Shown: positions 23,336-34,639 of the stretch, piece after piece
Layout: the number at the start of each line of letters is the position of its first letter
Numbering within the stretch: position 1 is the stretch's first letter
DNA from: Rhodocollybia butyracea
Lineage: Eukaryota > Basidiomycota > Agaricomycetes > Agaricales > Omphalotaceae
Assembly: GCA_015501585.1 (NCBI GenBank)
Contig: JADNRY010000270.1
Span: 1-64,000, forward strand
Length of the DNA stretch: 64,000 bases
Reading direction: 5' to 3'
Position numbers and translations under genes: made by a program
Notes under the pieces: model-generated
Database searches by the model: none
Told to the model about the DNA's origin: nothing
The model's input: the letters and a program-made list of their open reading frames with translations, nothing else

Positions 23336-23869
23336 ATGAGCTCTAATCTACAAATATCCACTCGCCAGGTCAAAAATCCTAGAACGACAATACCGGCACC
23401 CAAACCAGCTGCTGTCAAACAAGCAAAACAAGCATCTCAAACACATGGGGACTTCAACGAGGACAAGGATACTGGGCATGGTCAGTTGACTGGCTCATCC
23501 AATACCCAAAATCTAACAGTAATTCTCCAGCTGGATCTTCTAAATGTGAGCAGAAAATGGCACCTCCTCGACTCATAAAGGAGAAAATCCCAAGTCCCCC
23601 AAAAAGGGATGGCAATGGCAATAACAAGATTAGTAATCAGTCCGCTTGTGCACTCAAAATTACTGCTCTGAATATAGTTTTCAGGAAGTCAACGCAAGTC
23701 ACAGCAGATGCAGGCCAATATTGCCTATCTCAATGGAAACATTATGAGATTTCGCGATCAAGGAAAGAAGCTGTGGCAATGTTACTGTTCCAAAGCGCCC
23801 AGTGGTCACAGCTTTAGGTCAATTGATGGGTACCGAATCCATGCAAAGGAGTATGAATATGTGGCATGA
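23336..23869 (+). CDS. Small hypothetical protein, three exons, 143 aa
   Basis: Exons 23336-23480, 23531-23632 and 23685-23869 join in frame. Intron 1 (50 nt) is GTCAGT...CTAAC...CTCCAG and intron 2 (52 nt) is GTAATC...TTTTCAG, both phase 1. The N-terminal half is basic, low in structure and Pro/Lys/Gln-rich (RTTIPAPKPAAVKQAKQASQ). The last exon starts with a helix (QRKSQQMQANIAYLNGNIMR) and then LWQCYCSKAPSGHSF and ends YRIHAKEYEYVA. The start ATG is the first in frame after the MITE, whose right end lies only 140 bp upstream, so the MITE probably sits in the promoter. No family recognised. Confidence 0.6.
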
Positions 23870-23999
23870 AGCTTAAGGTGAGCGGTGTGCGCACTTCTTG
23901 TTCACTTTTACCAAGAACAAACATGTAGTTTCACAGAGTCACACTGTTGTGTTCCTGATCATAGTCTGCCCTGATCCTGAGCCTGCTTGAGCTCTGTTT

Positions 24000-26900
24000 A
24001 ATATTTCTGGTATCCATGTTGCACTCCAAATACTGCTTTTCCTGACCTGAGCTTGAATCCCATGTTACCCCAGTCACTGCTTGTGTGAACGCTTTGAGAG
24101 CTTTCAAAGAATGATCACCTTTAGTAGAACTTGTCGTGACGGGTTTTCAAGTATAGATTGTTAGTTGGCTCGCGCGGTCCGCAAATCCTCCGAGGAAAAT
24201 GGGCGCTTGAGATATTGTGAAGTTTGTTCCCTGCCACATTGATCTGCAATTAAACGCGTATATTCTGGTCGTTTCACGCCTCACTGAAGCTGATGTCAAG
24301 TCTTTTTGGACCCTATGGCTTTGTGAACTACCCACGAGAGGAAGAGCGTGCGTTTGAAAGCATGCAGGTTTCATCGGTGCAGTCTTTTGAAGGAAAAGAC
24401 CAGATTCATCTCTTCCCGTCTTGTAATGGCTCAAAAGTCAATATTCAATATTCAATTCTTGAAGCTTTGACGCGTGAAGGCTCTCTGCCATCTGGTAAGT
24501 TATCTAATGAGCGCCTGAAGTCGTGGTACACCCCTCACTAAATCACAGTTGTTTCCTTCAGGCGTCTTCGATGTCAATTCACGCGTTCTGCGCTAAGCCC
24601 AACTGGAACCATCTCACACCATTACGCCGACATTCGTCCAAACCGTAGACCATCATGTTTACTCATCCAGTGATTCCAAGTGACAGAAGGACTTGTTAAA
24701 TTGGAAGACGAGCCGCCGAGGTTTTCGTGTCAACTTACGCACAAGCTTTGGACTTAACGCTGCGGAAACGGAAAGAGAAGCTATCTGGTCGATAGAGATT
24801 GACGCATTGACGTCCTATGTAATGCATATCGCTGGATGTCAAGCTTGTCAAGGTGTTTTCATGTTTGGTTGAAAGTGAGTCTTCTTTGATCTTTTATGCT
24901 CAGAGAAGGAAACTGACTTCGCTTTTTTAATAGCCCTGCATTTATGGATTCGCGACATGCTCAATTCCCCGTCTTTGCAAACGAACAGCATTCATGCGCC
25001 ACGGCTATCGCCAATCCCTACTCTCGTTTCGGTCTCGCTACCGTCCTTTGCAGCCAACATTGCAGACACCTCGTAACTTTACCCTCTTGCCGCTACGCTA
25101 TACCACACCAAAACTGGTTTATTATACCATTGGCTTTCCATTTCCGCGTTTTGCATGTGCAAACGTCAGGCTCACTTGTTCTTTGGCCCCAGAGCAACAA
25201 CTACTCGGAATGAAACCCGAATCTACTGAGCCGTTACCAACGCCCATTGCTCATCCTGACGTCGAAAGCACCAGTCTGCGCTGTCGTCTTTGTTGACCCA
25301 GCTCGCCGTTATCTCCTGCACATTACTTGCGTCTCCTCCCCAAACGCTCATCAAAGGATTCTAAATCTTCCTCAGCTCCCGCTTCTAACACGCCAGTGGC
25401 TAGGACTAGTTTTTGGTCTGCCTCTCCTTGTTTATTCCGAGATCTATTCCCTGCAACAGGAACAACATCGGCGTTTGTTGAGGAAATGCCATAGGAAGCT
25501 TTATGCATCAAGTGGCCGGTACGTGAAGCTGTAGGGGGCGCGCCCGATACGGCGAAAGCGAGGGTAAAGGCTAGTTGGTTACAAAGAGCCACGTTAGGAT
25601 GTTTGTTTCACGTTTTGATTCATTTAGCGTTGTAAAACTCTGACCTGTCTTTATCTCTAGTCTTTCGAACAAAGGGCGCTCGCCCTCGTGTTTGACCATC
25701 TTTGCTATCTGCTCAGCTGAATGAGCTCGCCACTCGTATACGCTTTAGGAGACCTTACGCCCTTGCTCATATCATACAAAGAAGATATCAAGAGTCGGGT
25801 ACGAAGTACGCTAGGAGGAATTTCATTGCATACTGGTTTCATTCAGGTGAGCTTTGATATCTCTACTTGCAGCTCAAATTCCTCATCAGTTCGTGTTACA
25901 GGGAGGGACACGCGTTTTTTGTCAACCGCTGAACAGCGTTTACGGGGTTAGAGGGGCCTGGAAATCCTTCAAAATGGTTCACCATTGGTGCCCTTGTTTG
26001 TGGTGGCAGCGGTAATGGACACTGCGAGTGGATTTCACGGCAGTCGAGGATCTGTACGTCCTGTTGTTTATGCAATTATCTGAGTAACGATTCACCCAGC
26101 CTATGTGTTCAGTTACATTTCGGACTATACATCTATGACCTCATATAGTATGTGCTGTTGTTGATATTGCCACTGGCCAGGAGAGGAGACAGGTACCTGT
26201 TCCCATTTCGCAGACTTGAACAGCTGAGGGCAGTACAAGAGCACTTGACGATAGCAACAACCATTCTAGTACTACCCCATGATGTCGATGAGTCGCAAGG
26301 TCGTGGCGGACGTGTGTTCGAGATGGAGAGCACAATTACTTCCACTTTCAGGCTCTTTGGCCAAACGAGAGCGTTCTTCAGCGGAGGACTGGTGCCTAGT
26401 TGGCTACTTTGGGAAGAAGGAATGCAAATGCAAACGTACATTTGTTCTTATCTTATGCTTTGTTTTCCTGATGCTCTATACAGTCTACAGAGCCTGGGAA
26501 CGCATCCTCATCTTCAGTTAAACTCAAGACCACTTCAAAATCCCATTTTTCCTATGCCAGTACTTCAACTGTCTTTGTAGTCAAATCACACGAACTGGGG
26601 AGTCCGATTTTGATTTCACTCCATCCGCGGCTTCGATTCCATTCAACTCGTCTTTTCCATCTCCAACTGCAGCATCTTCCAGCGCGTTCACGGTGTCGAG
26701 ATGCTTAGCCCACCTACGTCGAGGGCGATGCCGCCTGCTTCAGTGATATCTGAAGTTTCAGGAGTTTCTGGCCGCCCAGAGACATTCTCATCTCTTTCTT
26801 TCCCTGTTAGCGAGGCTGCGAGTTCAGAGAAGGATTTCGAGCTTGTACGATCGAGTACAGGGGCCTCGCCACGCGCACCTCCTGCGCAAATGCAGGCCCC

Positions 26901-27660
26901 TATGAACTCTGATAGGTTCTGGTTTTGGTTCAGGGGTCACCACAATCACGGCTCCTACCCCCATTCAAGTTCTGGTTTGTCCTGGGCCAGGAGGCGGAAA
27001 ATATCTTACGCGGGAACAGATCCAACATTCTATTGACCAGTCGAACACGAATCATCCAAACCGACTTGGGGATAGCTCGAGACCGGCCAGGATCTAGAGT
27101 GGGTACAGGCGTAGGCATGGGAGGGGGCTCAAGCTCCCACACACCAGGTTCAGCATGACTCGAGTATGCACTCTAACTATTCGAACTCGCCTCTTAACCC
27201 GAATATGAGCACATCATCTTGACCAACATCCGTCTCACGGGCAGCTGCATCACCAAGTGTACCTGCATCCTCCGCCGATCCTCAGATGCGCCAAACACGT
27301 TCCACTCACACTCCTTCTCCCTCTCCACTCACCGCGTCTCCTTGGATCGCAGACAATTTGTCTGTGTCTATGACTTCCGACTACGTCTCCTCCCCTCCCT
27401 CAGCAGCACTCGCATGTTTGAGCGTGGGTTGGGGAGATGGGGTTCAGATGAACCGGGTTAGAGGTGTTTTTCGTTTACGGTTTGTGTATATAGGATTGGA
27501 TAAATTCGGGTGATATAGTTACCTTTGCTTTGCTTTGCATGTATATGAAATTTTGTTTATTCTCTGGTGCGTGTAGTATTGTCAATTAAACATGCATGTT
27601 AAAGGTTGAACATTGAACGTGAAGTGAATGTTGATATTTCGGATGTGGAGAGGGAGGTAC
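24000..27660. other. Long stretch of short frames, no gene resolved
   Basis: Protein-like fragments on the plus strand include 24293-24541 (MSSLFGPYGFVNYPREEERA), 26152-26580 (RRLEQLRAVQEHLTIATTIL), a Ser/Pro-rich frame at 26701-27036, an overlapping frame at 26935-27090 (PIQVLVCPGPGGGKYLTREQ) and a Ser/Pro/Thr-rich frame at 27286-27513 ending VRGVFRLRFVYIGLDKFG. The last four could be exons of one low-complexity protein, but I could not find splice sites linking them. Nothing recognisable lies in 24600-24930 or 25600-26130. Confidence 0.25.
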
Positions 27661-27670
27661 TAACTTTATA

Positions 27671-27820
27671 TTGTTCACCCCGACGATCGACGCAGCTCCT
27701 TCACTCAATTCTCAGCTAGTGCAATTTTCCACTGGGTTGACAATGGGTGTTGCACAGAGGACAAGTGTTTTGAAGAAGATCCTGAAGGGTATGAAGCGAT
27801 GATGCATGATGGGAAGCTTA
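27671..27820 (+). pseudogene. TET/JBP-like dioxygenase fragment (C-terminal)
   Basis: The frame reads HPDDRRSSFTQFSASAIFHW and then DNGCCTED and EEDPEGYEAM, matching the end of copies 1 and 2 just after the distal His: the 2OG-binding Arg segment and the following tail. It has the intact QFSA residues that copy 1 lost. The match starts abruptly near 27671 and ends near 27820, 7-17 bp before a copy of the dispersed 50-bp repeat, so the fragment seems to have been cut out of a longer gene. Confidence 0.65.
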
Positions 27821-27828
27821 GACAGAGT

Positions 27829-27870
27829 TGGCGGCCATATGCGGCCATATGTTCGCCGCCTCTGTATCGA
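27829..27870 (-). repeat. Dispersed ~50-bp repeat, copy 3
   Basis: The segment ggccatatgttcgccgcctc with tgtatcgata is the reverse of the repeat core. An extra tandem gcggccatat precedes it, so the outer half is altered. It directly follows the dioxygenase fragment. Confidence 0.55.
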
Positions 27871-28189
27871 TAACCACTAATGAATCGGGCCGTTCGAACC
27901 GCTAAGCGCTGATTAACAAAACTTTTTGCTTTTCTCTTTCATCTCGTAGCTTGACTCATGTTCTTTGCGCGCTCACCAAGATGGCGGGATCATTATAATC
28001 TTAGAGTACCGGATGGTAAACGAAAACTGATCCCAACCAACTCATAAAAAACTCCAGAAGAAGATTCTCCCAAGTTATACGCCAGATACTCCAGTTTATT
28101 GTCAACCCAATCTTTCTTGTTGTTATCGAATCTAGCGCGGTCGTTGGTAGGACCGCAAAGGAAGTTTGTGGTCAGAAAACCATCTACTG

Positions 28190-29560
28190 CTTAAATGTCT
28201 TTACTTGTGGAACGAATCCATGTACGCTCACGCGCTCAGGTTGGACAAGCGCAGCATCACCCGCTCAATACTCCAATTCCTTTCTCGTGGCTAGCCAATG
28301 TTGCAGGTTCTGTTCCAGTCCAACAACAGTGGTACATTGTGTTCCATTTTCTCCGTAATTTCCTCACTAATCTCTCCCTTAGTATATTCATCTTTGTGCT
28401 ACCAAATGTCCATCATCCTCTCGCCGTCTCCTTTCGAGACTTATCGACATTATATGTCTCTCGGCTTAACGCCTTTCCATTACGATCTACACCGCCAACT
28501 CAGAAAGCCCCCCAACCAAGTTCAAGACTTGCTGAAATATTATGGTATGGACTATGTAGCAGAGTCGCTAGGCACTGTTGGAACGAATTTATTCTCAAGT
28601 ACGTGTCGCTCAAACCCAACCGATATCAAGTTATTTAATACCGTCTTCTGTTACGCAGGAAGCGCTTTGAATGCATCTATGTTTCACCTAACGATGAGGA
28701 TTCCGCTGTACATTTGTCACCTACGAAAAAGTGATCACTGAAAATATCCGCCGCGGACACCTTCCACTTCTGCCAAATCTCCGCGCAGTAATGACCTCGA
28801 CTTTTGCCGGTATGATGACAGATCAAGCCACAGGGACTGAGCTGGAACCTCTCCGCGGAAGGAAACGCCGGTAACCAGGAAGACCGACGTCTATTCCCGC
28901 GAGTATGTGAACATTAAAAGACACGAGAAACGTAAGCTGTGCGCTTACCTTTTCTTCCTGAGCTGTCCTCTCACTCTTCTCTTTGCAGTGCTCAAATGTA
29001 CAATGCGAGGAAGTGTGTCGACGTATTCTTCTAGGCACGGCAATCGTTATCACTCCACCTTATCCTTGTCCGACCAAACACGAGCACCCCTATGAGTACA
29101 TTTTCGAGGGATGGTCATGCTCCGGCAATTCAGCCTCCGTCAGTGGGTTATCATCGACTCCGCTCATTATTCTCTGTTCCAACTGCACTGGCAGTCAGCA
29201 TCAGATATCAGGCGGCGACCCGAACAACGAGAACAAAGCCTTTGATCAGGGTATACGTGCGATGGGTGGGGGCAGAGATAACATTCTTGGAAAGCTTCCA
29301 TTGGTGGTCGATGTTGGAAAGAGGGCGTCATATGCTTTGAACGCCAGAGGGAGGGCGACGGAAATTGAGGCAGATTCAGAAATGATATGGAAAACTATCG
29401 TGCAGGGCGTTACGGAGAAAGCTTGGGGAGTAGTCGACGTGAGGTGGATAGGAGAAATGAAGACACTGGGAAACCTTGTACGTCCAACCTGATGTCCAAC
29501 CTTGGTATCTCTTTTCTAATTTACTTATTCAGGATCTGCGGCCACATTTTTACTACTTGA
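28190..29560 (+). pseudogene. Family A copy A2, longest copy
   Basis: This is the most complete copy. Exon-like blocks in order: LWNESMYAHALRLDKRSITR (28203), then a GTAATT...CCCTTAG intron-like gap, IILSPSPFETYRHYMSLGLT (28400-28600), TSTFAGMMTDQATGTELEP (28800), a SRDVE-equivalent exon, a 58-nt intron (GTAAGC...TTTGCAG at 28932-28989), then a 169-residue open frame at 28983-29492 with SCSGNSASVSGLSSTPLIIL, SGGDPNNENKAFDQGIRAMG and EKAWGVVDVRWIGEMKTLGN. A 55-nt intron starting GTACGT follows. Stops and frame changes between blocks suggest a pseudogene, though the last exon alone is intact. I do not recognise the family. Confidence 0.5.
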
Positions 29561-29613
29561 ATGCTTGAGAGAGAAGTTTTTCCAGCAACGAAGGCACGCC
29601 AGTGTTGTCTGTT

Positions 29614-29666
29614 CTAGTTACATACGGAGGCGGCGAATGTGTGCCCGCGTACTCCGCATATATAAC
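29614..29666 (+). repeat. Dispersed ~50-bp repeat, copy 4
   Basis: It reads ctagttacatacggaggcgg, then cgaatgtgtgcccgcgtact and ccgcatatataac. It lies about 50 bp after the last recognisable family A sequence of copy A2. Confidence 0.65.
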
Positions 29667-29881
29667 CCTCACAGAGTATTGAAGCTGACTGGAACCCTCA
29701 GCGAGTCCTCGAGGTACGTGCACTGTTCCTTTATGACAACTTCAATACTTATCTCTTCGATAGTTAAGGGACGCGACTAGAAGTGCTCAAATTTCACTGT
29801 CATCACATGACTGGCCTTTCCACCGTTCTTCGGGCTTCGAGTTCAACGTTCAATATTCAATCTTAACTGTTCTACCGCTCC

Positions 29882-30282
29882 TTTGACTACCAGCAACTTC
29901 TTCGCCACTACCGTGAACGAAGTATTCAAATCTGGAACTTGGACGCCGAATATCATACGCTTCTCGCGCTATTCAGAGGCTTTACACAGCTCAAATCCAA
30001 CCATGAAGATGAATGTTCATGTACGTTATATTCCCTCCCAAGTGTGCCGTTCGTCCTGACCAATTGTTAGATGATGGTTTCCGACACCGGACGGCCCAAG
30101 AACAATGCCTTTCCCAGAGACAAGTTCAATTTCTCAAACAATCAGTCGTGCGACATTGCCAAAGCTGCAGAACGAGAAACTCGCTAACTCTCAGTCATCC
30201 CATAGTCGACCACGGTTCAGACTTCCCATTCGTGAGTCCATTGAAGTCATTTTCATCATTCCCTTACTTGAGCTTGGTCTAG
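29882..30282 (+). CDS. Possible two-exon hypothetical gene fragment
   Basis: An open stretch 29882-30020 (FDYQQLLRHYRERSIQIWNL, LLALFRGFTQLKSNHEDE) is followed by a canonical 50-nt intron (30021-30070, GTACGT...CTGAC...TTAG). The in-frame continuation runs to a stop at 30280-30282 (YDGFRHRTAQEQCLSQ). A different frame in the second exon (FNFSNNQSCDIAKAAERETR) looks equally protein-like, so the link is uncertain. No start codon was fixed. Between 30283 and 30970 two diverged copies of a 60-bp segment (gatgaattgccctccggtca near 30700 and gatgaatcacgttcccgtca near 30898) are the only structure seen. Confidence 0.25.
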
Positions 30283-30976
30283 TTTCAACCTCGTCTTTCA
30301 AAACATGAACTTCGACTCTTTCTGTCATCGCTCCGCGTGTACCAACACTGAACGTCGTTTCACAAACTGCGCTGGAAAAATGACAAATACAGAGGTAAAG
30401 TTTTAGCGAAAACGTGAAAACGTAGGAGAAGGACTCTGTGGTATCAGAGACTTGGACCTGTGCGACACAGGTAGCGGGAATATATGGTACGTGGTTTAAT
30501 AACTCGATTCTCGCAAGGGCTAACAGGAAGTTTTAGGGGGGAGCATCCATCTATTATTCTGAACTTATATTCCGAACTTCTATTTATCGTAAAGAATGAA
30601 ACGGATAATGATATTCTCAACGCGGGATCTTGAGACTAAGTTAATCTTACATCTTGGATTGGGTTTGAGCTCTGTATGCTATTGGTACCGGAACTGAAAG
30701 ATGAATTGCCCTCCGGTCATGTTTATCCTCATCAAACGATGCCCATTTGCTCTGTACCTCAAGCCCAAACCTATAATTTTCTGGTTCTACGGCACGTTGT
30801 GGCATTACTTTTGTCTGTCTCGTGTCTGATTCACGCGGATGTAGAAACACCGTTAGAGGCGAAACGGAATAATAACTGCGCGAGATTGGAATAGCAAGAT
30901 GAATCACGTTCCCGTCATGTCTATCTCCCTCAAACGATACCTGCTCTGTATCCGCTCTTCTGGCACAAGCGCAAGC

Positions 30977-31030
30977 TTAGCTGCATACGGAGGTGGCGAA
31001 CCTATGCCCGCCTACCCAGTAGATAACTAG
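30977..31030 (+). repeat. Dispersed ~50-bp repeat, copy 5
   Basis: It reads ttagctgcatacggaggtgg, cgaacctatgcccgcctacc and cagtagataactag, the nearest match to copy 1 at 13548-13601 (opposite strand). Surrounding DNA, 31031-31790, shows only short frames with no recognisable product. Confidence 0.75.
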
Positions 31031-31789
31031 AAACCTACCGGCGACCGCCCCCAACGCAGTAATTATTGGCATCACCGTGATGAAAATACCAATACTACGG
31101 CAGGAGTACTGTACTTACTCCGATTTCGGGCCGGTGAACATGCCTGCCACGACTTCTTTAACCACCACCATCATGAGTCGAGAGCTGTCGATACTTTAGT
31201 TTTCAAGGCTAGGTGTAGGGTCATCTCAGGTTTTCATGGCCTGGATGATGTTGCTAAAGACCCGGACTGGCTGGTTCTCATCGATGCATCACTCAACAAA
31301 CTTTTTTCACTTTTTCATCTCGTCTATATCTGTTCTCTCACGGAAAGAATCGAGGATTGCACCGCCAATTTGGGGAGAGTATGAAACTTTTCTTCTTTTG
31401 CATCTTTGTTTTTTTAACCACAGCTACAGATGATCGATGACATCGATGAATGTTTGAATCTCTGGCGTTGATGCGGATACCTCTGGATTTGGATTTGGAA
31501 GCTTTGGTGTGGGTATGTATTTGGAGGAGAGTTCATACTCCGTATTTGGAGAAGAGTTGGAAGGACATAGACACGTCAACGCTTCCTCCGCGGCCAGAGT
31601 ATTCGACGCGGTTGTTGTACTCCCCTCATCCTTCTCTGCAGCAACCTCTCCACAACATTTCACCGTCTCCCCGCTGCATCTCTTTCCGTCGGCTTGGAAC
31701 GGAATCTCCCTCTACTAGACCCTCTCATGAAAAACTCAAACTTTCCCCGACCTGTTCAAAACGCTCACCGAAACTCTGTTGAAACTCGT

Positions 31790-32400
31790 TTCGGAACTCA
31801 ACTTTGTCTTCTGCTCAACGCGACGGCACTGCCTAGCCCGGCTTTTTTTTAGTAATTTAGATACGCTACCTGGTACGTCTGGTTGCAAATGCTTAAAGGC
31901 TTTCGCTAATTCTTCTTAAGATGTTCCCACTGTTTCCTCTAGCAGGCATTCTTTTTCATGGTCTAAGAACCTGACTACAACGCTTCAGCTCGAACCTCTC
32001 ACGCGCGACTTCTCAGTCTGAACCTTGGAACCAGAGGTCTTGCAAAACCAAGCCCTTGCGCATCCCCAAGGGTGTAGCCTTGATTGTGCTTGACTTTTTG
32101 TTTCTTGTTAGAGGGACGGGTTCTTGTTACAGCTTGACCAATGATGATCTTCGCCCAACCTCTGCTACTCCCCAGTCCTCCTCGAAGCCCAAGCCATCAC
32201 ACGAGCATCAGGTTCGAGCCCAAAAACTATGACTCATAAAAGCCGCTCAAACGGTGGCATGGATTGTTGGTAGCTTTCTTTTGAGACTTTTTTGCCCTGC
32301 GCTGATGATCTTCTTTTACTTAGGACAAATCGTGGACCGCCTGGGTCGTAACATCGCTGTGCTTGTGGGGCAACCCGAGGTTCGAGGATAGGCTGACAAA
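31790..32400 (+). pseudogene. TET/JBP-like dioxygenase fragment (middle exons)
   Basis: Two blocks match the middle of copies 1 and 2. Near 32060 the frame reads RIPKGVALIVLDFLFLVRG, like FYPKGVVLVAFDFCFLADG in copy 1. Near 32322 an exon after a TTTACTTAG acceptor reads QIVDRLGRNIAVLVGQPE, like VIDRLGRILAVLAGQPE. The order is correct, but the long exon between them is missing and the frames are broken. The first part (31795-32110) is also shared with 49690-50110 on the same strand. These two fragments are closer to each other than to copies 1 and 2, so a third lineage of the family once existed here. Confidence 0.6.
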
Positions 32401-32519
32401 CGCATGACCTCAGGGAGACTCAAGCTCAAGCCTTACTCTTCAAGACCCGTGTTTCGCTTTCCTACCAACGTCAAACTTCGTTTCGCATCGCATTGGATGG
32501 ACCCGCAAGCACTGACCTC

Positions 32520-32720
32520 GAACCTGCGGAAGGAGAACCTGGTAACCAGAAAGGCCGACATTCACACGTCTACTCCCTCGAGAGATGTAGAAAGTGCTTT
32601 CACCTTAGGGGACGTTAAAAGACCCGACAAACGTGAGTTCCGCGCTTGTATCTTACTCTCCTCGTTTCTTACTTCCCTTTACAGAATATGCCTATCACAC
32701 CTATCACAACCAAACACGTC
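32520..32720 (+). pseudogene. Family A copy A3, short fragment
   Basis: Only the exon before the conserved intron and the intron itself remain. The exon reads KADIHTSTPSRDVESAFTLG, the clearest version of this exon in the window, and the intron starts GTGAGTTCCGCGCTT at 32633. The next exon is lost after about 32690. It lies directly after a dioxygenase fragment, in the same orientation. Confidence 0.5.
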
Positions 32721-33239
32721 TACTTAGTCTCCGAGTCTGGCGATCGTTGCTACTCCAGTGCGGGTAGTTGTACGCCCGTCTGGAAAGTACGATTTGAACG
32801 GACATAACCGCATTTTACTACCACTACAACAGTAGTGGTACCCCCATCCAGGAAGTACGAGTCATGAACACCGCCCAGGCTGTTCATCAAGATATGAAGG
32901 AACCAGAGCTCTGAATGCGTTTGCTTTGGGCTTGAGTGCTATCATGGTTATACGCAGGTGGGGTTACTAGGAATCTAGGTACGTCGTGTATCCCTTTGCC
33001 CCGTCATTATTCAATACTAATGGGATTTGCAGTCTCTGCCACATGCGCATGACACAGTAACACACTTTTTCATCATCTGATCACCCCAACTTCCTCGATA
33101 CGCTGGTATAACATGAACACGTTTACGTTTTCGTGAAAAAGGCCACCAACTCCACTCAGCCTTCAAAGCTTCAACGCTTCAATATTCAATCCTTTAGAGA
33201 ACAGATCCCTACACCACTCTTGCACGGTTTCCTAAACTT

Positions 33240-33385
33240 CTACCAGCGCAAACGCATTCTTGTCACCGGCAGTGCTGGTTTCGTTGGCCGTCATGTTGTT
33301 GACTGTATCATGCTTCTCAGTCACAATGTTACTCGACGACTTTTTCACCGGTTCGAAAACCACTGCCGGTCATTGGTCAGTCTCG
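33240..33385 (+). pseudogene. UDP-xylose synthase (UXS) / NAD-dependent epimerase fragment
   Basis: The frame reads KRILVTGSAGFVGRHVVD, the Rossmann TGxxGxxG loop that opens UDP-glucuronate decarboxylases (UDP-xylose synthases) and related SDR epimerases. After a one-base shift the family's next motif follows: MLLDDFFTGSKTTAGHW, with the acidic residues that bind the NAD ribose and the FTG(S)K turn. The match ends near 33385. These enzymes make UDP-xylose in the secretory pathway; this 145-bp relic codes no enzyme. Upstream sequence to 33133 is open but unlike the family. Downstream 33386-33800 holds nothing recognised. Confidence 0.65.
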
Positions 33386-33819
33386 CCAAGCGAACTAAGG
33401 CCCGTTCCCTCATCTCAAGGGTACTTCTGGGTAAGTCAACGCCAGAATATGTTCGGTGTTACAACTGAATCAATCTCTATAGCGTTAACACATGGTTATC
33501 ACCATCGAGATAGTGTTGATGTCTGTGTCACCTGTACGCACTCACGAACAAGCACCCTCTTATAATTCGTTTCTTTGGCACCTGGACGTTTTTCCTGGAG
33601 CTGCCCTCTCGCCGCCGATATCCTCATCTGCGTAGAGTCCTAGTCACCGCCCATTTCTTATGCTATGATGCCTCGAAAGATCCTGGTCCACAGCAGCCGA
33701 ACTGCCTTGCCTCGGAACATATCCAAATTCTTTATTGTAACCTGTTTGCCAAAGATATCCATTCTCTTGCCCATCTCCACGCGCCGTGGTTTGGGCTGTT
33801 ACTGCGGCTACTACCTTTC

Positions 33820-34620
33820 CCACTTCGGCCGAATCTCAGCGCAGTAATGACCACGACAATTATCCTAACGACACAACCAGCGACGGGTACTGAAGTACTG
33901 GCCTGGAACCCCCTGCAGAAGGAAACGCCGAGAACAAGGAAGACAGATGCTCATATGCTTATCCCGTCGAGGAATACGAGAACTGTTTCCACTTTGGTGA
34001 ACATTCGAAGACAAAAAAAAAAACGTGAGTTTCGTGCTTACCTTTTCTTCTGAGATGGTCTTCTTACTCTTCTCTTCGCAGCATTCAAATGTAGTATACA
34101 CAATTCGTCTGTGTAATCTATGGGCACGGGCAATCGTTACTACTCCACCCTTAAACCATGCCCGACATTCGTCGAGGGACGGCCATCTACTTTGGCAACT
34201 CTCTGCTCCAAGCCTCCAACCGCACAAGCTAATATCAGAATTAGGCGGCGACACGAACAACGAGAACCACCGCTTTGACCGGGAGCTGCGGGCGATGGTT
34301 CTGGGTAGATGGGATATTTTTGGTGGGCTTTCGTTGGCGGTAGATATCGGAAGGAAAGAAAAAAAGATGGGAAAGAGGAACGACAGAGATGCCAGGAGCG
34401 ATGTAAAACAAGGCAGATTTGGGAGTGATGCGGAAAACTACGCAGAAAGTTTTGGGAGTGATCGACGTGAGGCGGATGAGAGAAATGAAGACGCTGGGAA
34501 ATCTCGTACGTCCAACCCCGATGTGCAACGTTCAATTTCATTTCTAATTCAATTAACCAGATTCTGTGTCGCCTTCTCAAACACTCATCAGCTCTGTCTG
34601 AGAGAGTAGCCAGCCGATTT
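33820..34620 (+). pseudogene. Family A copy A4
   Basis: The copy starts with the TTTTQPATGTEVL-type exon (33847), then an exon reading HMLIPSRNTRTVSTLVNIRR, the conserved intron from 34025 (GTGAGT...CGCAG) and the large exon. In the large exon the original reading frame is broken, and a different 194-codon frame at 34025-34609 is open across it. The last intron (GTACGTCCAACC...AACCAG) near 34504 is kept. Distance between the intron donors of copies A3 and A4 is 1,392 bp. Product unknown. Confidence 0.5.
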
Positions 34621-34639
34621 CGTTTCATGAATCTGGAGT

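Noticed and set aside
34025..34609. 194-residue plus-strand ORF as a real protein
   Set aside because: It starts inside the conserved family A intron and runs through the large exon in a frame not shared by the other copies.
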